A stretch of DNA of 64,000 bases from Heterotrichella gracilis. Its lineage: Eukaryota; Sar; Xanthophyceae; Tribonematales; Xanthonemataceae. This document shows positions 11,941 to 22,939 of the stretch, piece after piece. Each line of letters begins with the position of its first letter. Within the stretch, counting starts at the first letter, position 1. Made by a program: the position numbers and the translations under genes. Location: positions 45,288-109,287 of the forward strand of contig JAULBX010009769.1 in NCBI GenBank assembly GCA_032358255.1, read 5' to 3'. The notes under the pieces are model-generated. The model saw only the letters and a program-made list of their open reading frames with translations. It was not told the DNA's origin and did no database searches.

Positions 11941-12219
11941 TGCCAGCGCTGTGCACGTGATTTGAAAATGTGCGGCTTAAATCTGAACATGCAGATGTTC
12001 AGGTGGAAACAAATAGGGTTGGGGAAGGGGTGGTGGGTCAAAGCAGGGTGGTGAGTCAAAGCTAACCTGGTCCCGAGTCACTGCTGGACCGGCATACCCT
12101 GGTAGCGTGCCAGCTCTGGAGAGCCAGCGCAGCAGGCCGCTGGTGTCCTGATGTTCCTGGAGCAGGACATGCCTGAATGCTGTTGGTGCCACCTAACACC
12201 ATCAAGACCTATTTACTGC

Positions 12220-13262
12220 TCAACGAGGCTGACCCGAAGGGCCGCAACCTCGCCCCCGATACAGCCCTTCCTCGGGGTACTCGCTGACTGGGAACAGGAG
12301 CCCGTCTGCAAACTCCAGCTCAACAGCGGACACCTTCAGGTGCCCCAGGTTCTCAGGCACAGACTGGCGAACCAGCTCCTCAAGTGCTGCAGCGCCCTTG
12401 TCCACAGCCTCCTTCAATTTGCCAACAAACTTGGCAGAACGAAGCTGTAGGGTTCCCCCCACGAAGAACTCCACCTGCACAACATCCACACCGCTCCCAC
12501 CCATGCTTTTGCCATACTTTGGACAGCAAAACTGCCAGTACAGTGTGTGCGCAGCAACAAAGCTATCCAACGATGGCCGCACCAAAAAGCCAACGGACAA
12601 GACCCACAGGGTTTGCTCTGGGTAACAATATTAGCCAGCGTGGTGGAAGGCTTGACATTTCGAACAGAAAGAAGGCAAAGCTATACACAGGACTCACCCT
12701 AAGGATCTGGTTGCCAGCTTCGATCTCCCTGGCCACCTTCCTCAAGTGTATGTCGCGGAAGGTTAGGACAGCGTCAACCGCCAAGGAAAGCACAGTCGCT
12801 GACGTAAGCGAGAGTGCAAACTGCACATGCAAAGAGTAGCATTTAACAGGTGGAAAGTATGATGTATGGTGGTTTGGGTAGGCTGGAGGCAGGGCAGAGC
12901 GTACCTGCTCCCAGACAGGCAAGGTACCCAGGCCCGGGAACAGCGTCAAGGGCACGATGGCCCCAAAGAAACCAGCCACATAGGGCGCCACCTCGTTGGA
13001 CTCAGTTGCAGACGGTGGAGTGTCGTAGGAACTGCCCCTGGTAGCCTGCAGTCCACACACAAAACTAACAGATACCAACCCAACAACCAGGTTTAGGTTA
13101 GCAGGACCGGCAAGGCAGAGAAGCACGACTTACCTTTGCTGTCGTAAACTTGCGTTTGAGGCTGCGCTTGTAGTTTGAGCTTGGGATTAGGCCCCTGCAA
13201 AGGCGCTTGTAGGTTGGGCTTGGGCCCACACCAGGGCGCAACCTCGAGGCGGTACACTGCAT
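12220..13262 (-). CDS. Predicted organelle-targeted two-span membrane protein, paralogue A
   Basis: Exons 13134-13262 (ATG at 13262), 12905-13045, 12698-12820 and 12220-12474 (TGA) have phase 0 junctions throughout and encode 215 residues. Residues 1-43 are rich in Ser/Arg/Lys with few acids, like a chloroplast or mitochondrial transit peptide. Exon 2 holds a hydrophobic span (VAGFFGAIVPLTLFPGLG) and exon 3 a second one (LSLTSATVLSLAVDAVLTF) followed by a basic/acidic helix. Exon 4 is a soluble domain with a helix (KFVGKLKEAVDKGAAALEEL). I do not recognise the family. A paralogue at 40.5-41.9 kb has 43, 53 and 41 codons in its first three exons against 43, 47 and 41 here. The start lies 330 bp from the divergent gene at 13593. 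Confidence 0.75.
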
Positions 13263-13592
13263 CCTGAGACAGTGCAAGGGTCAGGTGACAACGATGCTCA
13301 GGCGACTTGTACACCGAGATGTGGGTGGGGCTGTGCACAAGTCTACAACACGCAAGTGGACTACAGACAGGCCTGTTGTAGTCACTTCATATGCATGCAT
13401 GCATGCATGCATGCTTGGAAATTGAAAATCATTTATAAAAACAATTGGGATACATTTAAAATCCGGTCCAATTTATCAAAGCCTCTAGGTTTAAAAGTTG
13501 CAGTAGTGTATAAGCAGCTGAAGAACTTCAGCAGGCGTCAACTGAGCGTGCAAGCCCGTTGCGCATGTTGCTGTCCCAATAGAACGTATACA
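13263..13592. promoter_or_regulatory. Probable bidirectional promoter region
   Basis: This 330-bp gap separates the start codons of two divergent genes. It holds a run of five GCAT units near 13393-13412 and an A/T-rich stretch at 13420-13500. A copy of its right half sits at 11205-11345. No specific site can be named from sequence alone. Confidence 0.5.
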
Positions 13593-16500
13593 ATGCTGAG
13601 GCGGCCGGTGGTTCAAAACCAGCCTGGTGGCCTGGTGGCTCGAGTGGGGCCCCAGTTGCAGCCTGTGCACTCCGCCCGTTTCATCCCAAGGAGGTTTCTG
13701 GGAAGGGCACAGCAGTGGCGGACGTATGCCGACAACCCCAACGGCTCTGCGCTAACTGAGGTACCGAAAGATGGCAGGACCGAGCTGGAAAGGAAGGAGG
13801 AAACCATCGTCGTTGTGCCTGCAACTGCACGGGCACAGCCAGTGGCACAGGTATTTTAACGTGATCTCTTGCCCAGGCTTCGTACAGTAATGCAATTGCT
13901 GCTGATCTGGGTCACCAGGGGCTAAGTTCCATGTCTGCTTTTGCCTGCGGGCTTCTGGGATAGGGTTATTGGGCGCTATGTGTGAAACTATATGCATGCA
14001 TGGTACCACCGGTGCTTTCCCTGCCAACGGCGTTGCTGTGTATGGGTGCAGCCACAGGTTGTGAAGACACCGCAGCAGAGCAGCAATGGTGGCCAGTCCG
14101 TGCCTCCCGAGGTTCAAAAAGCCAGGGCAACCCAAGATAAGGTGCAGGCGATGCGCTCCTTGCTCGAAAGTAAGTCGACGCCCCTCGGTGCAGTTTGGGC
14201 CACCATGCACAGGTTGTGACGCGTTGACTAGGCTCAGGCAGCAAGGCCTTTTGGGCAAGCATCGGTTTCGAGTAATAGATCGTTTGTTGTGGCTGAAACG
14301 AGACTTGTAGACTACACATCTTGGCAAACGACCCACTTCATACCAGCTGTCCTGCAAAACGCAAATGGGGTGGTCCACCGGTTAGTCTAGTGCAGTGAAT
14401 GAAGGGCTGAAAGTTGGATGGACGCCGTCGCTGCGTGCACCAGTTCCGTAGAACGGTTCGCATGGTGCAAAGCTGACGTCGCTGTTTGAATTCAACACTT
14501 CCTACCACCGACCCTACCACACATGCCGTGCCTGTCGATACCTTGGCAATCGCCACTGCGCGCATCCCACCCTTACCCGGCCCGGCCAGCGACTCTCTGC
14601 GCTCCTTCTGAAACGGAGTGTGCTGAAAGTTGAGCTCTGGCTCTCATTTCCGATTGGCATGATCCCATGTTTTGACCACCATGCGTACAGCGCCATGGGA
14701 ATATATTCACAGTTGGTAGATGCCCACTTTTTCCCTGCAAAACAGCAGCAGCATATAGCAGTTACGGGCATTCCTCTAGTGTGCGCCCACACCTACCCCT
14801 CACCCCATCTCCACACCCACACCCCAACCCTTCTTCTCTTTTACCCTCCCCACTCACCTCCTGGACCCCGTCACCCACAGCCACCAGTGCTGAGTGCAGT
14901 TTAACCCATCAGGCTGGCCTAAGGCTGACCTGTGTGGCCTCAAGGCCAACAGATCATGTAGCCACCAGTGCCCACCCCGTTGTCATACCCATACCCACCC
15001 CACCCCCGTATACCCCTCACACCTCCCCCCAACCCCCCACACACATGCGTTGCTCACAAGCACCCCGCGCCCCACTTTGCAGCCACAGTTGCTGAGCGGG
15101 ACCGGTTCAAGGCGGAGCTGCGGGCTCTCAAGGCCACGAGAGCGTATGTAACCACCAGTTCCACCCCGTTTTTCATACCCATGCCCACCCCAACCCCCTT
15201 GCACCCCTCACATACCTCCCCTCCCCCTTTTTACCCTCCCCGCTCACCTCCCGGTCCCTTTCTCCCGCAGCCACCAGTGCGGAGCGGGACCGCTTCAAGG
15301 CGGAGCTGCGGGCTCTGAAGGCCAAGGACAGTGTGCGGCGCATGCGCGAGGTGGAGCGGGAGCTTGCGCTGTCGCGGCAGGAGACGGCAGAGGCAAACGC
15401 ACGGGTGAGGGGGGTGTTGGTGGGGGTTGGGGGGGTAACGACGAACGCGCCGGTAGAGGGCGGTGTGTGTGGTGGTGGGTGGTGAAGGAGGGGTGCAAGG
15501 TCAAGGGCAAAAACACTGTGGGGGCTTGCGCGAGGTGGAGCGGGAGCTTGCGCTGTCACGGCCGGTGACAGCAGAGGCAAACGCGCGGGTGAGGGGGTTA
15601 GGGTGGGGGTTTGGCAAGGGTTACATGCGCCGTTACAGGTGGTGTGTATGGATTTTGGTGGTTTTGGGTGGTGGGGGAGGGGTGCACGGGCAACGGCTGG
15701 GTAGTACTGTCGGGGGGGTGGATTGAAGCGGGAGGTTGTGGAGGCCACGGCATGGGTGAGGGGCGGGTGAGGGGTAGGGGGTGAGGCAGTGCTCAATGCA
15801 AGAGTGGGGGTGGGTGGGGAGGGGTGCGAGCAGGGGAAGGAAGTGCCCTTCTGAATCGCCTACACTTTGCTGCCCATGGTGACCAACAAATAATGCGCAT
15901 TGGCGAGCGAGCGCCTCCCTAGAGACCGCTGTGCTGGATGCCAAACAGCGGCTGGGAGAGCTTGAAGCCACCTGTACCCTCCTGAACCCTAACCCTAACC
16001 CCAAACCCTAGCTACATAAGGGAAGGCCACCATCCGCTCTGTGCCCTTACTGCTGTCACCAACACCCACTCCCTCCCCGTTTTTTCAGGCCAGGCGGGCG
16101 AACGAGTCCCTTGAGACTGCTGTGCTGGGTGCCATGCAGCGGCTGGAGGAGCGGGTGAGGGGGTCCCTGGAGGAGGAGGGGAAGCTGGACAAGAAGCTGC
16201 TGGAGGTGGGTTTACAGGATTTATGAGACATAGGGTTTATGGTTTTTTACATGCATTGCAGCAGAGGCAAGTTTAGCAGTCAGTCTTGCACATGCAGCCC
16301 TTACTGGAGTTCCTGTTTTTAAAAAACTGTTCAACTTTTCAGGAGCAGCTGCGTTACGCCATCAGCATCGCCCAGCAGTCAGAGGCTGAGCTCACGAAAG
16401 TAGTACAATGTGACAAGATATGGTCTTGCAACAAGAAATCAGTATAACATGACAACTAAACAAAGAACGATGCTGACCCTCTCAACTCGTGCAAATCTCT

Positions 16501-19500
16501 GCAATTAACACACCATTCATGATTTTCAGGAGCAGCTGCGGTACGCCATCAGCGTCGCCCAGCAGTCAGAGGCTGAGGCGGTGGCTGCGGTGGCTGCGGC
16601 GGAGCAGCGCGCGGTGGGGGCTGCGGAGGAGGCCATGGCGGCTGTGGAGCTCAACACTGTTGCAACGGTGGAGCTGGCCAAGGTAAAATGACAAGAAACT
16701 GGATGATGAAACAGGAGAATGCATGGTAGTAAAATATTATACTACCTGGACATGGGTCAACAGAAGCACCCTAGGGTTTAGGGTGGCGGAGCCAGGTGGG
16801 TGGTGGGGGCTGCGGAGGAGGCCATGGCGGCTGTGGAGCTCGACACTGTTGCAACGGTGGAGCTGGCCAAGGTGTGGGAGGTGGTGGTGGGTGGCGGGGT
16901 GTGGGGGGGGTGGGGAGCATCGGGATGGTGGTGCTGGGAGTGATGGGCTCTGAGGATGGTGCAGTGCGTTTTTCCTTAAATCGTCCTGCCGAACCCGTTC
17001 CCTGCCACCAAAGCCCGGCGCCAGCCTGGCCGAAACAGCAGCAGCAGTGTCCGCCTGTGCATAACCCTGCACACACCCTTGCAGTACCAGGCCAGGCCCA
17101 GGCGGCAGCAGCGCTGTCCAGGAAGCTGCATCAGTACTTCACCCTACCCACCACATATCCAAAACCCTAACCCAAACCCTACCCGTTCCCCGCAGGTTAG
17201 CGCCAGCCAGGCCCAGGAGGCCGCGGCGCACTCCGCCACAGCCGCCAGCGCAGCCCTTGAGGAGCACAGGCAGGCGGTGCAGCTGGCGGCACAGGTGGGG
17301 GGGAGTAGGAGGCTGTTACTTCCTGCACAGCTGAAACAGTGCACAGCTGAAGTGCACACTGCACGCTGTGGGTTCTGCCGCCGCAGTTGCCAACAAACCT
17401 AGGCATGGGGTAGGAGGTGGCTGGGAGGGGCGGTAGGGGGCGATAGTGTGTGGATGGGGTTGCAGGTAGGCATGCGGGGGGCGACATTCTTTGAGCTGCA
17501 CCCCTCCCCAACCACTATTCCTCCACCCCATATTTAAAGGTCCTGTCCTCCGGCACTAACCCCCACACCCCACCACCTCGACTCGACTCATAAACACAAA
17601 CCCCACCACCCCACTCACACACACACCCCACCACCCCCCAGGTCCAATCGGCAGCCGACCTCGCCAACCGCAGGGCCCTGGCCAGCCACCGTCAGGCCAC
17701 AGCCCTCGCCACTGAGGTTGAGGGGCTGAGGGAGGGGCTGCGGGCGGAGCAGGCGCGCGCGGTGGAGGCGGTGGCGCGGGCGGTGGCTGCGGAGGGGGAG
17801 GCCAGCGAAAAGATCGGCAGGTGAGGCCCTAAACCCTAATACCCTAATACCCTAATACCCTAATACCCTAAACCCTAAGATTCGAAGCCCTAAAACCCTA
17901 TACAGCTTGGTGGTACCACGTGGGGGCGGTGGCTGCAGAGGGGAGGCCAGGCCAGCAAAAAGGTCGGCAGGTGGGTGGTGGTGTGGTGGTGGGTGGTGGG
18001 TTGCAGCGGGGGGTTTGCATAGGGCTGTTTGTACCATGTGCACACCCCTCACTCTTAACGTACACCCTTGTGTAGGGCTTTTGTATTGTTTGTTTACTGC
18101 TCACATTGACACCTAACCTTGCGTAGCCTTGTGAAACACCCTAACCCCGACCCGTGTGTGGTTTTGTGGAACCCTACACGCTAACCCCAGCCTTTGTGTA
18201 GGCGTTTGAACCACTATACCCTAAACCCCAAACCCAAACCTTTGTGCAGACTCGAGAAGGAGAGCAAATCCAAGCTGGTTGAGCTGGAGAAGGCCTACGA
18301 GGTGCTGAGGGCTGCAGAGCGGCAACGCGCGGAGACGGCAGAGGCGCTGGGGGCCAAGCACCTCAAGTGGGTTTGCGGGGGGGGGGATGGGTGTGGGGGT
18401 GGGGGTGGGGCGATGGTGCATGCTGGGCGGCAGGCACATACGCACATATGGGCGGTGGCTGCACACATGCATGGCTCATTGATGGTCCAAAAAGCTGGTT
18501 GAGGTAGAGCTAGTGTGGGTGTGAGGTCCTGCGTGCTGCTGGCAGGCAACTGCGCCCGGGCAGTGGAGGCGCTGGTAGCGAGATGCACCTGGATGAGTGG
18601 GGGGCAGGGGGGGGTGCATAATGCCCGCAATGCTGTTTCGAAACCTTGTTGCAGTAGATGAGAGGACGAGGACAGCAGTGCCGTGCGGAGGGCATTGATG
18701 TAGCAGGCTGCAAAGCATGGTGTACCCAAACCACGCGATGACAACCATTTCACAAAATCCCACAAAAACCCGAAAACCCAAACCCTTCCCCCAGGCGCAA
18801 CCGGGAGCTGGCCTAGCAAAACCTAGCAAAACCCTAATAAATCCTGTACAAACTCCCCCAAAACCCCAACAAGACCCTAAACCAAGCCCTGCTCACCCCC
18901 CAGGCGCAACCGTGAGCTGGCTGAGGAGGTTTCCCGCCTGTCCGCCATCGCCACCACCGCCACTGAGGCCGCCACCCAGGCTCGTGCTGAGCTGGCGGCC
19001 CTCCAGGCGGATGTTGCCCAGCAGCTGCAGGAGCTGGCCGAGGGCAGCAGGGCACAGCTGGAGGCGGAGCTCAAGGTGGGTGGGGGTGGGGGTGGAGGGG
19101 GAAATGAAGAGCCTTTGGTAATGCTGTGAAGCTCTTTTTGGGGGGAGGGGGGACGTGCATTAGAATGGGGGTGGATGGGAGGTATGTCAGGGTAAGGTAA
19201 GGATGGGCAGATGTTGCCCAGCAGCTGCAGGAGCTGGCTGAGGGTAGCAGGGCGGAACTCAAGGTAGGTGGGGAGTGGAGGTGGTGGAGTGGGGTTGGTC
19301 ATGGTGGGGGTGTCCACGCGTTGGTGTGGCGGTGCAGTGGAGGCAGTGGCAGCGGTGGTAACGGTGATGGTTGCGCTTGAACAGGGGAGGTACGCATGCA
19401 GCCATCACGCTTCACTCCCTGCATCCTTCTTCCTTGCACACCTGTGCACCCACCCACCCACCCCACCACTAACCACTCCCCTCCAACCCCCGCAGGTATT

Positions 19501-20759
19501 GGAGGCTGACCGGCGGCGATTGGCTGTGGACGCGCGCGCAGCTGCCCTTGAGGAGGCCAATGTGGTGCTGGGCCAAGTGGGGGAGAACATGGGCAAGGTG
19601 GGTAGGGGAGGGAGGAAGGGGCGCACATGGCAAAGAAGGGAGTCATCCTGTGTGTGCACAGGTGTGTGCGCATTGCAAAAGTGGGTGTGGAGGTGATAGA
19701 GGGTTTGGAGGTGATAGAGGGTTGGGGCTGTGGGGTGGTGGATATGAGTGCTCCGCACAAGGCTGAGTGCTGGGGCAAGGGGCAGAGCTTGGGGGGTGAG
19801 TGAAGGGGGGCGGTGTGCGCTTGTGCGTGGCGGAGGGACCGCAACAAAACCCTAAAATCCTCCTGTCCCCAGGTCCATGGCGGCATCCAATAATGCATCA
19901 ACAAACCCTAAACCCTTTGACAAAACCATCAACAATACCCTCTTGCCGCCTAGGTCCAAGGCGGCATCCAGTCGCACATCAAATCCTAACAAGACCCTTA
20001 AACCCTTTAAGATAAATTACCCTAACAAAACCCTCACTACCCTAGGTCCAAGGCGGCATCCAGTCCCACATCAAGTCCCTGCACCGCGCCCTTGCGGCCA
20101 CCAGCTCTGAAACCGAGTACTGGAAGCAGCAGACGCACTTTTTGAGGAGCCAGCTGGCGGTGGCGCTGCGGGTCGGGGCGGCAGGGGGGGCGGCGGGGGA
20201 CGAGGCGCCCCCACAGGGGAGGATAGGGAAGCTGCTCAAGGTGGGTTGGCGGGACAGGGGTGCTCAAATGGTTCATGAATATCATACTAATGTTTGTATT
20301 ATTATTATTGATTTTGCTATTTTTTGCGCCCCTGCTTTGAAGGTGGGGGGCTGGAACGGGAACCTGCATGTGATTGGCATGATGGGAGGCTGTCGCAGCA
20401 ACCCTTGCTCCACATGCACCACCACACGTGTCCCCACAATACAATCTTGCCGTTCACTTGCTACCTCACCAACCACAGGGGCCGCGCCTGAGAAGTTTGT
20501 ACCTTTGGCACCCCCGCATACATACTAAGTGTTCCACCCCACCCCACCCCACCAACTCCTTAGTAAACTGCTGGCCCACCCCCGCACCCCTTACCCCCCT
20601 CTCCCCAACCAACCGCAGGGCTCCCGCCTGTGGGAGTTTGTTGCGCTGGGGCCACGTGGCAGGGATGGGGTGACAGGTGGCGAGACCTCGCAGCCCATCA
20701 ACAGCAACTGGGTGGTCCCTGCGGAGGAGCGGGGACCGGACAGGGATGGCAAGCTGTGA
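13593..20759 (+). CDS. Organelle-targeted coiled-coil protein, twelve exons
   Basis: Exons: 13593-13850, 14058-14169, 15271-15404, 16089-16205, 16530-16682, 17196-17294, 17642-17820, 18250-18366, 18904-19075, 19496-19597, 20046-20240 and 20619-20759 (TGA). All phases close and sum to 593 codons. The first ~50 residues (MLRRPVV... RRFLGRAQQWRTYA) are Arg-rich and acid-poor, like a mitochondrial or plastid presequence. Most of the rest is Ala/Glu/Arg-rich long helix (ERDRFKAELRAL, EVERELALSRQETAEAN, AAEEAMAAVEL, LVELEKAYEVLRAAERQ, VAQQLQELAEGSRAQLEAEL), typical of a coiled-coil scaffold. The last exon is more globular (GSRLWEFVALGPRGRDG). No named family is recognised. At least twelve exon echoes lie in its introns and 3' flank. 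Joining of exon 14169 to 15271 rests on phase only. Confidence 0.75.
14881..15150 (+). repeat. Two upstream echoes of coiled-coil exon 3
   Basis: Positions 15083-15143 repeat the first ~60 bases of exon 15271-15404 with an acceptor and a possible GTATGT donor. Positions 14881-14975 are an older, damaged copy. Starts at 14881, 15083 and 15271 are 202 and 188 bp apart. The better copy is 61 nt, so including it as an exon would shift the frame. Confidence 0.8.
15528..15765 (+). repeat. Downstream echoes of coiled-coil exon 3
   Basis: Positions 15528-15600 repeat the 3' half of exon 15271-15404 with its GTGAGG donor, about 184 bp on. Positions 15725-15765 are a further decayed copy. Confidence 0.8.
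15900..15985 (+). repeat. Upstream echo of coiled-coil exon 4
   Basis: GGCGAGCGAG..CTCCCT-GAGAC-GCTGTGCTGG resembles the start of exon 16089-16205, about 190 bp upstream. It ends in a run of CCCTAA words. Confidence 0.75.
16337..16400 (+). repeat. Upstream echo of coiled-coil exon 5
   Basis: This copies the acceptor (TTTTCAG) and first ~50 bases of exon 16530-16682 with very few changes, 187 bp upstream. Confidence 0.85.
16790..16880 (+). repeat. Downstream echo of coiled-coil exon 5
   Basis: The last ~70 bases of exon 16530-16682 recur almost unchanged with a GT donor, about 189 bp downstream. Confidence 0.88.
17917..17980 (+). repeat. Downstream echo of coiled-coil exon 7
   Basis: GCGGTGGCTGC-GAGG, GAGGCCAG and GGTCGGCAG plus a GT donor repeat the end of exon 17642-17820, about 146 bp on. 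Confidence 0.75.
18795..18822 (+). repeat. Upstream echo of coiled-coil exon 9
   Basis: CCCCCAGGCGCAACCG-GAGCTGGC is repeated from the acceptor of exon 18904-19075, about 109 bp upstream. An in-frame TAG follows in the copy. Confidence 0.75.
19205..19268 (+). repeat. Downstream echo of coiled-coil exon 9
   Basis: This repeats GATGTTGCCCAGCAGCTGCA and the rest of the exon end, with a GTAGGT donor, about 200 bp after the original. Confidence 0.85.
19871..19985 (+). repeat. Two upstream echoes of coiled-coil exon 11
   Basis: AGGTCCA-GGCGGCATCCA occurs at 19871, 19952 and (real exon) 20044. Steps are 81 and 92 bp, with CCCTAAA-type words between. Confidence 0.85.
20470..20516 (+). repeat. Upstream echo of the last coiled-coil exon
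   Basis: The acceptor and first bases of exon 20619-20759 recur in damaged form about 140 bp upstream (AACCACAGGG-CCGCGCCTG..GAAGTTTGT). Confidence 0.65.
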
Positions 20760-20799
20760 CGTAGACCCTCAAGGGTAATGTGTAGGGTTTAGGGTCGGG

Positions 20800-20985
20800 C
20801 CTTTGACAGGGTGCTGCATGTGGACGAGCGGGGACTGGACAGGGATGGCAAGCTGCGACATAAACCCTAAAGGGTAATATGGGTTGAGGGTTGAGGGTTC
20901 GCCTTCTGATTAAGTGGTGCCTGTGGAGGTGGGGGAGGGCAGGCCGGGATGCCAAGCTATGACGTAGACCCTCAAGGGTAATTGA
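20800..20985 (+). repeat. Two echoes of the gene end and stop region
   Basis: The last ~45 bases of the final exon and the start of the 3' flank recur near 20810-20875 and 20914-20985, with steps of about 99 and 104 bp. Each copy includes GGGATGGCAAGCT or GGGATGCCAAGCT and the following CCCT-AAGGGTAAT. Confidence 0.8.
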
Positions 20986-22861
20986 TGAGGTACACTCTAG
21001 CTGGTAGATTTTAATGCGTGGTGGAAAACCCTTATCTGGGGTGGCAAGGGCAGTGGTGGGGTGTTGGGGGCAGTTTGCATTACCCTTAGGGTAACCCTAG
21101 GAACATGGCAGATCAGATTTGATTACGTAGTGGTGGCAGATATTGTTCTTTGGTAGGCGACACTGCGTGTGTGCCCGGTGTGGCTCTTTGGCATTGGTTT
21201 TCTTTTGTGTCTGAGAGGGTTGGGCATGATGTTGAGAACTGCAGCACTTGTGCATCGCTGTTGTTCAGCAACCCCCCACTCCTGGCTCCTCTTCTCCTGT
21301 GGCAAGGAGGGGTGGTGATGGATTGAACGGGGAGCCAGGAGGTGGGGGGATGAACTCCCTCTCGCTTTGCATGTTCATCGTGGGATAATACTTTTAGTAA
21401 GGACGCCTTGGGTAGCAAGGGGTTGTATATATATGTTTGGGAGGGACCAGGGGCGATTGGTGTTGGGTTTGCAGAAGGTACACAGCCTCAGGCTGCCAGA
21501 ATTATGATCGAGTTTTTAGGGGGGAAAGGGGGCGCACGGAGGCGGAGTTAGAGGTTAACAAGGTAGGGTTTCAAGTAGGTTTTGCACAAGAAATTGTGCC
21601 ATGACGGTGATGCTGCATCCACAGTGCGCAATCACAATAGAAAGAAAAGAAAAGAAAACAGACGCCAAAGGCGTAAATAAGGCGGCACAATATGTCTATC
21701 AATAGGTAGCCTGTAGCGATTCCTTCTGGCTTGTACAATACTTGGCCGTATTCTTGTGCGGGGGGTTGAATTACCGACGGTGACGTTCAGTGACACACAT
21801 CTGCACCTTTACTGATCCAAATTCAGATGCCGTGTGTTCACATTACTCCTTGGCCACCGGCATGCATGCAGCAGCTCACCGGGTGTAATACTACCATGCT
21901 GAATCGTTAGATGCTGATTCAGGCACAGTGACTATTATAGCCTATACGGTATAATACGCCCCGGCCTTAGGATAGTAGGGTACTATCGCCGGTAGTACCA
22001 GGGCGCCGGCTAGGGTAAATGCCATCTGGTGGTCCACCGCATTGGAATATTCACATGATATCGATAGAAAGAAAGAAACAAAACGCCCACAGGAAACAGC
22101 CAAGCACAACACACACACAACAGGGCGTGTTCCACCTCGCCAGAAACCCCAAAAGCGTGGATCACAAGGCATAGCCTGAAGCATAGCCTCGGCAGAAGAA
22201 AACAGTCAGTCTGAATCGATATCTATATTAAATTTCAAATATCATCAGTCGACTGAGTCTCGTGAATACTATTAGGTTGGTCATTTCTTACACTGCCAGT
22301 GAAGATGGCTCGGAGCATCACAAGATGAATGTAGTCAATGGATTCTACTGCACTGCAGACTCAGTCAAGTTGTCGATGATCGTACGTGGTGGCAACAATC
22401 ACTGAACTTGGCAAGGCGTGAAGTCCAACTGCAGTGCACCATTGAGCGCCTACCCATGGCTGGGCACCCTACAAGCTGTCAACAGCATCCACTGAATGTC
22501 ACGTGACCTAATCATGATGTTGTGTACAGTCCCTGCAAAGGTCTAGACCCTTGCTGTTATTCAAACTTGAAGCAGTTTTATGCTGAAGTAAACAAAACGT
22601 GGCAATTAATTCCTACCTAACTTATGAAGCTCGAAACAAGTACGTTAGCAAATTTCGAAAAGGAAAATCTGGTGCGTGATTCATGTAATTCAGGCTGTGG
22701 AGTAGTACCAATAGTTTTCAAGGCGCGCGCCGCTCAGTATCCCTCATACAAACCCTACCCACGTGTCACCCTGCAAACGCCGCGCCAGCAAAAGGAAAAA
22801 CAGTACCTGTCGCCCTCCCAAAACCATTTGGCAACGCCATCCCACAGACAGCCGTTTGTAT
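20986..22861. other. Spacer between convergent genes
   Basis: This is the converging 3' flanks of the coiled-coil gene (+) and the root-cap-like gene (-). There is an 80-codon minus ORF at 21942-22184 with hydrophobic stretches, but no family and no splice context, so it is not called. The region is less G/C-rich than the genes, and no repeats longer than ~20 bp were noticed. Confidence 0.5.
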
Positions 22862-22905
22862 AGAGCGCACAGCGCGCCACTGCATGTGGCGGCCGCTACA
22901 ACCCT
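22862..22905 (-). repeat. Echo of the end of the root-cap-like gene
   Basis: AGCGCGCCACTGCATG and the following GGC-GCCGC repeat the region just inside the stop codon (22958-22990), about 97 bp further 3' of the gene. Confidence 0.75.
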
Positions 22906-22939
22906 CAACCCCTGCTTGCAAACTATAAACCCTAGAACC

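Noticed and set aside
12563-13126. A 187-codon minus ORF as a single intronless gene
   Set aside because: It joins two real exons through an intron with consensus donor and acceptor, and the paralogue at 40.5 kb has introns at the same places.
21942-22184. 80-codon hydrophobic minus ORF as a small membrane protein
   Set aside because: No family resemblance, no neighbours or splice context. Such ORFs are expected by chance in a spacer of this size.
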